Positions 25,701-37,700 of a stretch of 64,000 bases of DNA are shown here, in pieces (position 1 is the stretch's first letter; every line of letters starts with the position of its first letter). The notes below the pieces were generated by a model. That model had not been told where the DNA came from, ran no database searches, and saw only the letters and a list, made by a program, of their open reading frames with translations. Source of the DNA: Sarcocystis neurona (lineage: Eukaryota; Apicomplexa; Conoidasida; Eucoccidiorida; Sarcocystidae); the NCBI GenBank assembly GCA_000727475.1, contig KL647299.1:1812379-1876378 (forward strand), in the 5' to 3' direction. The position numbers were made by a program, and so were the translations under genes.

Positions 25701-28700
25701 TATTGCTGCTTTTCATCTGCTGCTGCTTCCCCGTCTGCTGCTGCTTCGCTCTCTGCTGCTGGTTCCCTCTGCTGCTGCTCCCCCATCTGCTGCTGCTTCC
25801 CTATCTGCTGCTGCGTCCCCCTTCGCTGCGGCTTCCCGATCTGCTGCCACCTCGCGCTCCGCTGCTGCTTCTCGATCTGCTGCTGCTTCGTCTTCTGATG
25901 CCGCTGTTGCGTGTACCTCGCTGCCGTCCCTGGTTCTCGGCCTGTGCTGCGATGAGGCAGTCGAAGCTAGTGCCTGTTCTGCCGCCGCCTGTTGCCCACA
26001 TTGCTGCTGCTGCTGCTCCTCCTCCGTGAGCGTTTTCTTCCTCTTCTTCCTGCTGCTGCTGCAAGAAGGCGTTGCACTTGTGACGACGCTGCTCCGTTTC
26101 CTGCTCTTGCTGCTTCTCCTGCTGCCTCCACTGCCGCTTTTCCTACTTCTGCTGCTGTTTTTCCTTCTCCTGCTGTTGCCGTTCCTCCTCCTGCTGGTGC
26201 TTTCCCGCCCGCTGCTGCTGCTGCTTCCTCTGCACGCGGTAGCCCATGTGCCTTTGTCTTGTCTGCTCCCCTCTCCCCCTTATCTGAATGGTCGATGACC
26301 GACCGGCCTTCGGCGCAGGCCTGGTGCTAGCTGCAGATGGAAGAAAAATGAGCAAACGACTACGAAATTACCCGGACCCTCTCGAAGTTGCCCACCAACA
26401 TGGGGCAGATGCACTCAGGATTTACCTCATAAATTCGCCGGTGGTGCGAGCAGAGACGCTCCGTTTTCGTGTTGAAGGCGTTAAAGACGTCGTTAGAGAC
26501 GTCCTCCTACCGTGGTTTCACGCATGCAGGTATCTATACTTCATCTCTCCTCGTGTGTCTCCCTTTCTTGATCGATTTCCCTCTGACTTGCTGTCTTCCT
26601 CTTTGCTGTCCTCGTTTCTGTCTCCCGTCTTTTTCTCCTTCGTTGCCCTCTCTGTGTCTCGCTGTCTCCCTGTCCGTCTCCTTCCTTTCTGGCGTGTCGT
26701 CGTCTGCTGCTGCATGCGTCTCTCTGAGTCCAGAAACAAAGGCAGGGATCCTACACATATAAATGCATGCACATATAGACAGGAAAGAACAGGGAGAGAG
26801 AAGTATATACATATACATATATATGTATATATGTGAGCATAGAGAGAGAGATAGAGGGGAAATGTGTGTGTGGACAAAGGAGAAGGCAGATAGAGACGGA
26901 GAGGGATCTATACATGCATGTATATTTATATAGATGGATGTATAGATATATACGGACAGAGAGAGGGCAGAGAGATATATACGTGTAGGTGTATATATCT
27001 GTGGACAGAGAAAAAGACAAAGACGGAAAATCTGCGTATGAATGTGCCTTGGTGTGGGGAGACGGAGACGGAGACACGGAGCTTCAGCTGCGTGGGTGCA
27101 GGCGCAGCGAGACAGCGAGACAGAGAAGAGACTCTCCCTACTTTGATGAGACTCCGAGTCTTATCAGCAAACTTAAAACATTCTTGCTCTTCTGCTGTCC
27201 TTTTCCCCTCGCGTGTACGTGCCTGAAGAGAGAAACCTGTACATACGCATCGATACACAGGTATACGTAACGAGAGACGGGGATATATACATATATATGG
27301 ATATACACACACAGGTGTACATGTATGAAGGGTGATCGTGTGATCGGCATTCGTGTATACGTATGAAGAGAGAGGCAGGTCAATACATACGAGGAGACTG
27401 GATATACGTATATATATATATATATATATATATTTGTGAAGAGAGTGGGATATACGTGTACATGTACATGCACATGCAGAGTGAGCGATGTACCTGCAGA
27501 TAAATATATGAATGGAGATAGAGAGAGACAGAGAGACAGATCAATATGAAGAGAGATATATATATGTATGTGTGTATGTATACGTGTATGAATATGAAGA
27601 GAGGGAAACCCCTCGGCGGGTCTGTACGGACTTTCGTCCCCGTGTAGTGACACGTAGCTGCTGCTGCTGCTCGTGGGCGAAGAGGAAAGCGGTGGAGGTT
27701 CGCTTTTGCTGTGGGTCGATTTCCGCCGTGTGGAGAAGAAGAGGTGATGGCCAGAGGATTTCCTTCGTCCTGCCTTTTCTCTGCGCGGTTTTCGTTCAAC
27801 GGTGACGCAGGTTCTTCGTTCAGGAAGCGACGCGCTACGAGAATGCCACACACGTCAGATTTGCGCCTGCTGCCGCTGCTGCTGAGCTGCGCGGCTCGGG
27901 CAACCCGATGGACGCGTGGATCCTCTCTTCGACGCAGAGTCTCATCAAAGTAGGAAACCGTCTTTCTCTGTCTGCTCTCCCCTTGTGCGGCTCTTCGTCT
28001 CCTTCGTCTTGGCTTTTCGAACTCCTCTTCGTCCGCTTCCCCGTGGTCCTCGTCTTTTTCTTCTGCGGCGTCCTTTTCGTCGTCCTCTTCTCCGTCCCTT
28101 CGTGCTCTTCCTCCTCCGTTCCGTCTTCGTCTCTTCGCCGTTTTCGTCGTCGTCGTCCTTTTCGTCGTCTTCTTTTTTGTCCTCTGCCTTTTCTTCTTCG
28201 TCTTGCTGTTCTTCGTCCTCCTTTTACTCTCCCCACACTCGTCCGCTTCGTCCCCCTCGTCTGGGGCACGCGTGTCCAGCTGCCCCCTCCGGCGGTTTAA
28301 TACTTTCCGTCTTTTTGCTGTCGCATTCTGCGTCTTCACCCTGACTCGCGGTGTGTCTTCTCCCTTTGCTGCTGCAGTTCATCCACCAGGAAATGCAGGC
28401 CTACCGCCTCTACACCGTCGTCCCGCGTCTACTCCACTTCCTCGAGCAACTCACCAACTGGTACACTTCTCCTTGCCAACTTACATGTACATGTCTTCCT
28501 TTCTCTGTCTCCCCGTCTCCTTGCCAAGTTACATGTACATGTCTTCCGGCTTCCCTTCTGTCTCCCTGTCTCCTTGCCAACTTACACGTTCATGTTGTCT
28601 CCCTTTCTCTGTCTCTGTGTAATAAGTGTATGTGCCCACCCCGTCCTGCGATGCACGTACATCCCTCCTAAGTTACTATACACGCACATATACACATGCG

Positions 28701-31700
28701 CCTTTATGTATATGGTGTTTGCCAGTACGTACATAGGAATCTACAAATATATATATATATATTTATGGGTATGTGCCAGTATATATATATGTATTTTTTC
28801 TACGTAGGAGTACATACGTATGTGTGTGTGTCACAGGAGTCTGTACTTGTGTGGGCATTATCTCTCTGGCCAGTACACATATCAATATATGCCAAGACGT
28901 GTGAACATATAAATATATAAATATATGTGTGAGTGAGTTTCTCTCTACCTGTGCATGTGTATCCCCTTATATATATATTTCTGTATATCTGCCAGTACAT
29001 GTGTAGACGTATATATGTGTGACAGTAATATGTAGTGCCAGGATATATGTGAGAGCCAGTATATGTATTCTTCCACACGAAGACTTGTGAATAAGCTATA
29101 TATGTATATGGTGATGTGCTGCAATGCGCTTGCAGGTACGTGCGATTGAATCGAGACCGGATGAGAGGAGCCTTGGGAGATGCAGAGGCGCTCGTTTCTC
29201 TTCAAACGCTTTTCGACGTCCTCTTCACAACAGTCGTCTGCATGGTGACCAAACACAGGCACTTCTTCTCATTCACGATAAAAAAAAGTTCTCTCCCATA
29301 CTTGTGTCTGTATCTACGCGTATGCCCAATTTTTTATATACACGTACATATCTATATTTATATGAAATGCCCGTCGACGTCCTCTTCACAACTCTCGTAT
29401 GCGTGCTGCTCAACTTCGGACTCCTTCTCACTGCTACTGACGAAAGTCAATTCCCCTTACATAGTCATACACATATATATATGTATTTACGCAGTCTTGA
29501 ATATGCATGCATATATTTATACAGACATTTATTTAGATGTGGTCGTTGACGTCGTCTTCACAAGCCGAGTCTTCGTCCCTTAGACTGGCAGAAAGCAGCA
29601 TCTGATGTGTGGGTACGTGGACTTGTGTCTGTATAAGTGCATGCAATTTCTAATATATACTGTAGAATTACATATATATCTACGCGGGCAGAAAGCAATT
29701 TCTCATATATATTCATATATTTACTTACGTGTGTAAACGTCCGCAAGTCCTCATATACTTCATATATATATATATGTATATATATACATTTCTACACAGA
29801 TATGTATGTACGTGTGTCTGCACTGTTTGATACGTACTTATATAGATATATGTTTGATTTCTGTCTCTGTCTCTGTCTCTCAAAATACATACATATATAT
29901 ATTTCTGTAGAAATTTATATAAGGTATATGTGTGCGCACATGCATATTTGGTGTCCACGCGCGTTCCAGAGTGAGAGCCTTGTCTCCCGCCTACCCGTTG
30001 CTCCCTACCCACCCACACACACACATATATTTATATATCCGAAGATGCATTTGTTCGCATGTATATTTTGAATGTGTACTCGAGGAGGGTCCGGCCTTCT
30101 CCGAATATACGCCGAAGACTGATTCTCAGAGGCCCTCGAAAATGTTGTACGGGAGGACAGTGGCGACTCGTCGCAGTCCCAGACTCGTGTCACGTAAACC
30201 TGCAGAACACCACGTCAGTTTCGTGGAGAGTCTTCGCCACAGATGTGGCCGTCTGTGCAGAAGTTTGTATGTGTGTATTTGGGTACTTTTTTCTCCCCTT
30301 TTCTTCCTCTCTCTGCGTCTCACATGCGTCACCGCATGTATTCGTACGTACAGAGGTGTATACACAGAGAGACTGAGACACGCCGAGACGTACCCGTGTC
30401 GGTGCCTCGCTGCTGCTGCTGCTTCTGTTGCTCTCCCGCTGCTGCTCCTTTTGCTGCTGCTGTCGGTCTCCTCCTGCTGCGCCTGCTCTTCTGCTGCTGC
30501 CCTTGCTCTCCTGCTGCTGCCCTCGCTCTGCTGCTGCTGCACTCGCTCTGCTGCTGCTGCCCTCGCTCTGCTGCTGCTGCCCACGCTCTGCTGCTGCTCC
30601 TGTTGATGTCGTGCAGCTACCGTTGCTCTCGTACTGCTGCGCTTGCTCTGCCACTGCGTCTTGTCTGCTGCTGCCGGTGCTCCTGCCGCTGCCGGGCTCC
30701 TGCTGCTGTCGCGTATCCTGCTGGTGCTGCACGTGCTGTGCTGCTGCTGTTGCCGTTGCGCAGGCACCGCTGGCTCCGTTTACGTCCGAGCTACTGTATC
30801 AAACATTAAAAAAAGCTCTTCCTGCTGATCATCCGCAGCAGCAGGATAGCGTACATTTCCTTTTTCTCCCCCAGCCAACAGCAGCAGCCATAGATCCGAC
30901 AATAGAAAGAAGAGTCACTCGCATGCAAGCCGGTGAGTTTCTCTAGTTGCTGCTCTGCTGCATCTCCTCTCCCGCGCCCCAAGACGTCATCCTGTGCTCT
31001 GCTCCTGCTGCTGTCACTGCTGCTGCTGCTGTCACTGCTGCTGCTCTGGTGTCACTGCTGCTGCCCGTGCTGCGACTACTGCTCCTGCTGTCACTGCTGC
31101 TGCTGCTGCTGTCACTGCTGCTGCCCTTGCTGCTGCTACTGTCGCTGCTGCCCAGATCTGTTGTTGCTCCTGCTTCCGCAGCAGCTGCGCAGCAGCTGCG
31201 GAAGGGATGAATCTGTTCTGTATCTGCTGCTGTAAATTTGCTGCTGCTGCTGCTGTTGCTCTGCGTCTCGAACGTGTGGCTGCTGCGAGTACCGCTGCAG
31301 TGTGTTGCTGCTGCCTCCGCTGTTGCTGCTGCGCGGCGAACGGCCACGCAAAATGGGCAAGGCAGCCGCGAGCAGAAAAAGAGATGGTTGTTGTTGAAGG
31401 CGCTGAAAATTCATTGGCACGACTTCCTGGTGTAGTGACACGTCACGGTGTACAGACACCGCAGCTACCGCATCCCCTCCCCATATCTCTTGTATCTCCT
31501 GTGTGTATTAATCTGCATAAGAGTTCGTGCCATACGTCTCTTTATATCGGTACGTCCGCACATGCAGAAGGCGGCAGCTTACACACAGAGAGAGATTTCA
31601 ACAAAGGACCAATATATATATATATGTATCGGTATTTCTATACACATATACGCGTATATGCAGTGTACTTATGTGTACATATATGTGGGTGGCCCCTTTT

Positions 31701-34700
31701 TCCCTTGCATCGTTCCCTGTCCACGTTTTCACGTACAAGTCTATGTGTAACTCTATATATGTGTATTTTCAGTTGTATATTCATGTGCATGCCTTTGTAG
31801 AGATGTATCAGTATAGAAGTGCTCTACGTCACGTGTCCCCTCTCTCTCCGCAGATCTAAGGACGTGCTTGCCACAAACCTGTCTCATATATATATATATA
31901 TGTATGCACACACCCATACACATACATACACATACATACGCATGCATACACATATACATACACGTACATAACATACGTTACATACATTACGTACATAGGT
32001 AGGCAGACACACACACGAACATACTTACATAGATATACGTACCTACATTCATACGTGCATATACATACGTACATCCGAATACATACATATGCATACCTAC
32101 ATATAATATATATTGATACATGCACATATATGTATATATATGGCAATCTCAAAGGTATAGAGATACGTACGTACACACATGTATATGATGTCTCACGCCC
32201 CAATACATACATATGCATACATACATATGTATACATAGATATGCGTATATACGTACATCGATCTACATCCACACACATACATTCAGACATATTCATGCGT
32301 TCAACCTCCATATAGATTCACCCACACATGCACACATATGCCTACATACATATATACGTACATAGATACGTACCTACGCATACGTACGTAGGCATACATA
32401 CCTATGCAGTCATACAGACCGGTACAAACATCCGTATACGCACGTGCAGGTTGTTTCGTAGGTCGTTGATGATCCGCTCTTTTCTGTCCTTCCTTTTATA
32501 AATATATGCGAAGATGTACAGGCGAATACCTTCTCTTAGTGTCTCGCATGTGTCCTCTAGCGCTCGGTTCTCTCGTATGTGACTCGACTTCGTAGGCTGG
32601 TTGGTGCCCGTGCGTGCTGCTGCGTCTCTGCTGCTGTTCGCTTGCCTCGTGGGGGGGTCACGCTGGGTAAGGGGGAGCTGCTGCATGCGCGCCTGCCGCG
32701 TCGATAAGCTGCAGGGTGTGCGCAGCAGCGTTGCTGCTGCTGTCCCCCTTCTCGTCTACACACCTCCGTCCGCTTCTTCCCGTCCAGACGTATTTATGTA
32801 CTGGGCGACGCGTCTCTCTGCGCTTCTCTGTGTGTCTGCAGACGTCCACATATGAAGAGAAGTATTATCTGGACAAATGGCTGCTGCGTCGAAACCCCAC
32901 ACCTATGAGAATATTTACTTGCGAAGATCTCTGTGTGTATGTGTGTGTGGCTGTCGGCTTGTAGAGGACTTGCATGCCGTGGACGTTCCCGATTTCGCTT
33001 CCTCCTCTCTTCGCCTTCGTGCCTTCTCAGCTCCCCTCTGCGTCCACGTGTGCGTATTCATTTCCACGGGCATGCATACACATATGTGTGCATATATCTG
33101 TTCGTCGCTTCCGCAGAACAGTTCTGCGTGTACAGGCTTGCATCCCTATACATATATATATATATATATATATGTATGGAGTGACCTTATCTTTCCGTGG
33201 CATACTTATGCGTCTACAGGCGTGCATGTATATATATGTTGTGTCCTTGTCTTTCAGTAGAAGACTTCCGCTTCTTCAGGCACGCACGCATATACATATG
33301 TATAGATACACCTATGTTTCCGTAGAAGCTCACTGCGCTGCATGCGTGGATCTGTACACATGTATATATTTGTGTGGAGGTGCAGCAGCGCAGACGGTTG
33401 TGTACGCATGTCTGTGTACACTTGTACATATATTTGCCTACATTGAGTTCGAGTTGGCCTTTTTTGTTTGTCGTTCTTCTCCACGTTGTTTTCAGTCATA
33501 ACTTTAGGAAGAACCGTTCGTGAGAGAGAACGCATTCCTCTTAAAACGCCGCTGCGATGTGTGCGAGTCGTGCACGCGGACGAAGAATACGCCCAAGACA
33601 TACAGGCCCTCGACGCATACATAAAGGTAACTTCTCCGTCCTCACACGCATGCATATTCTCTGCACAGGAAAAGGTAATCTTGCCCCATCCGGCTGCATG
33701 CATTCTTGCACATGAAAACGCAGGCGTGACGACTCTCCGCATGCAAACGTAGGCGTGATGACTCTCCGCATGCAGACGTAGGCGTGATGACTCTCCGCAT
33801 GCAAACGTAGGCGTGATGACTCTCCGCATGCAAACGTAGGCGTGATGACTCTCCGCATGCAAACGTAGGCGTGATGACTCTCCGCGTCTGTGTGATTCCG
33901 AGCCGGCTTCACTCGTGTGTAGACAAACGAATATCTACGCACACACGTACATCTACACACATGTCGACGTTCTGGCGAGCCGTGGGCATGCGCGTGAATC
34001 GCTGTGGACGCTAAAATGGATGGCCCTCCGTGTGAGGGTCTGTGCGGTGAAGGGAACGACCACCCGAGTACCTTTTCTGAGCGGGCGGTGAGCTCTTCAG
34101 CGCCTCCGAGCCCAAGCGTCGTATATACCCCGCAAGCGCATGTCTGTGTGTACAGAGCGGCCCCAGGGGAAGTTATTTTTGCCAGACGACACGCATGCGT
34201 CGAGCAGCAACAACGTCGTTTTCGTCAAGTGTGTGGGTAGACACGTGCGCGGCGTAGAGAAGAAAAGGAGAAGAAAAAGTTTCCGCGGTCGCTGCTCCCC
34301 CGCGACTTGCAGTTAGGCGTGTACGCGGGGCTATATGCCGACCCGGGTGGATTTCGTATTTGGACGAGGCTGCGTATATATACTCGGCCAAGGTCCGTGC
34401 GTGTGGGGCGGGTACACTGCCGCTGCATCTATGAAACACGAGTAATGTGCGCCGACAAGATTTCTACTGCATGCGCAGCGTGGGCACACACACGAAGGTT
34501 TGCTTTTTCCTCCTTTCACGAAGCCTGCAGTTCGTTAGTCTGTCGACCGTCGACACGCAGTGTGTTGCTGACCGCGATTTACGCAGAAAGAGCAGGAAGC
34601 TGCGTGCGTAGCTGCGTCCGTCAGACGTGGGAATAGACACACGCATGCAGAAGGAAGGCTGACTGCCGCAGGGAGGTGACTTCTGCAGAAGCAACACAGA

Positions 34701-37700
34701 GCCTTCTACAAGCGGAGCTCGAATCTCACGCACGTGCAGACCTCTCTTTGTCTGCGATTGAACGGCGTGTGGACGTCTATGAAAAAGCTAGACGCTGTGC
34801 GTCTGATGGACCTTCTCTTTCATTTTGCTCGTATATGTGTTAAAGAGGCATGCACAGGCGTGCGTACATATCTGCACCTGACAATATACGTATGCCTGTA
34901 AGCGTGCATGCGTTTGTGTGTGGATCAAGTATATATGTATATGCGTGTGTGCGTGAGGTTGTCTTCTCTGTGTCTCTCTCAGTGTCGAGTTTTCCCTTTC
35001 TGCCAGTGCAGACGTATACTATAGACGTGGAGAACTTCGAATGTTGTGTATGTGCATGTATGTGTTTCTGTCTCTGCATGTGGACGCCGGCAGAGAGCTT
35101 CGTATTTTGCTGCTGCTGCTGTTGCTGTTGCTGCGTCACCTTCGCGTCTGGAGGTCTAGGCGCGGGGATGTCGGCGAGCGTGGAGCGCACGTCTGCGTCA
35201 GCGCTGCATGCGTTTGCTCTTGCTTCTCCACACGAAGAAATCTCCTCTTCTCTCTCCTCAACGTCGTCATATATGTATATATATCTATGCATGCATAATT
35301 CTGTATGAATACCTGTTAACTAGTGGGATTGTAGCGCACTGGTATAGACAGTGTGTCACAGCCCGTAAGTTTTCATATCCTGTAGATACGCAGCCATGCG
35401 TACTGGTGTGCTCTACGTATATACATACATATGTGTCTGTATATACCTCAACATACATGTGGGTATATATATGTATGTACGCGTGGAGGCTGTGTATATA
35501 TGGCAGCATTTCCACGCGTATATAGAGCGTGTTGTTACGCCTAGCAGCTCCGAGTCCGGATTTATTTGTCTGTGCGTGGTCGCGTTGCGTCTGCTTGGAT
35601 CTGGTGGCTGTTGCTGCGTTTGTTGTTGCTGCTCCTGCGGCTCCTGTAACCACCGTTGCTGCGGCTGTTCTTGCTGCTCCTGCTGCGCGACGTCGTCACT
35701 CCTGTTACTGGTGCTGCTGGTGTTGCTGCTGTGTTTTGGCAGGAGGAATTAAATGTGATGGACGTAGAAAGCAGTACCGACACTTCATGCGTCACTCTCT
35801 CTGCCATCCCAAATTTTCGAGCTCTTGGTTCTCGGGTGGGGAAAGATATGAAGTTGTTGCAGGCTGCAGTCCAGCAGCTGACGCATGCAGAGCTATGTGC
35901 GTTTGAGGAAACGGGCAGCATCGCGTTGTGTGACGGAAGACATGTCCTCAAGGGCGACGATCTCCTGTTGCAGCGAGAGTATAAACACAAAGGAGAATTT
36001 CCTCATCTACGTGTTGAAGGAGACAGGTAACAAACGCAGCATATCTGTGCTTACGCTGCCACCTCCTGTTGCCGCATCTACCACTGTTGCTGCTGCTGCC
36101 TGTACTGCTGCTGCTCTTGCTGCTGCCTGTACTGCTGCTGCTCTTGCTGCTGCCTGTACTGCTGTTGCTCTTGCTGCTGCCTGTACTGCTGTTGCTCTTG
36201 CTGCTGCCTGTACTGCTGTTGCTCTTGCTGCTGCCTGTACTGCTGTTGCTCCTGCTGCTGCCTGCGGTTGCTGNNNNNNNNNNNNNNNNNNNNNNNNNNN
36301 NNNNNNNNNNNNNNNNNNNNNNNNNNNNNNNNNNNNNNNNNNNNNNNNNNNNNNNNNNNNNNNNNNNNNNNNNNNNNNNNNNNNNNNNNNNNNNNNNNNN
36401 NNNNNNNNNNNNNNNNNNNNNNNNNNNNNNNNNNNNNNNNNNNNNNNNNNNNNNNNNNNNNNNNNNNNNNNNNNNNNNNNNNNNNNNNNNNNNNNNNNNN
36501 NNNNNNNNNNNNNNNNNNNNNNNNNNNNNNNNNNNNNNNNNNNNNNNNNNNNNNNNNNNNNNNNNNNNNNNNNNNNNNNNNNNNNNNNNNNNNNNNNNNN
36601 NNNNNNNNNNNNNNNNNNNNNNNNNNNNNNNNNNNNNNNNNNNNNNNNNNNNNNNNNNNNNNNNNNNNNNNNNNNNNNNNNNNNNNNNNNNNNNNNNNNN
36701 NNNNNNNNNNNNNNNNNNNNNNNNNNNCTGCCGCTGCCTGCTGTTGCTTCTGCTGCTGGTGTTGGTGCGGGAACTGGTGTTGCTGTTGCTGTTTCGTGTC
36801 CTGCTGTCGTTGCTGTTGCCTGAACTGCCGTTGCTGCTGCTGCATGTGCTGCTGCTGCAGCTTGTACTGCTGCTGTTGCATGTGCTGCTGCTTCTGCATG
36901 TACTGCTGCTGGTGATGCGTGTGCTGCCGCTGCTGTGTTGCAGTTCTGTGCTGGTGCTGCTTGATTGCACGCCGGATGAGTCGCTCCAGCGGAAGGCGCT
37001 TGCAAGGGAGGTAGGCTGCTGCACATGCGTTTCTCTCGGACGGAGACATAAACTTAGGAGAAAACGAATCAAAGAAAGACAGGGCAAGAACGAAGAACAC
37101 GAGAAGCAGATATACGTATATATATGTATATGTGGGGCGGGCCCTCACGCATGTAGTGTGTGCATCCATCTTCAGATATATGTAGAATCTACGTAGACGC
37201 GGTCATTATCAGGAGGCATGTTTCATTTATATGTACACATATACACATATGCAGGTCTACACGTATATGTATGTATATATATATATATATATGTAAAGCG
37301 TTAATAATGCCTCTTATGCGTGCAAGAAGTAGGACAAGTGGTACGTGCCTTGTGTAGCTGTATACGTCTTTTACTTGCATGCGTCCCGCAAGTGCACGTG
37401 CCAGAGACAAGAAATTTTCTATCTACTTAGAGACCGATGTTTCGTGGGAGAGACTGCAACGTCACGGCAATGTCCTGCGGCACCCCGTCGGGAGTTGTGT
37501 TTCCACGTGCAGCGTTTCCCCCTGTCTTATCATGTATACGTGTGTCTACGCAGGGTAGTGACACGTTCGAATGCGGGCGCCATACATATATATATATAGA
37601 TTAATTTATTTACCTGTCTGTCTGTCTTTCTCTATATATATGTATACGCATGCATGTATATATGTACGCACACCTTCTCACCGTGCGTATACGTACACGT

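Noticed and set aside
33724..33885. CRISPR-like array
   Set aside because: The 29-bp units are directly adjacent with no spacers, and the context is a eukaryotic intron.
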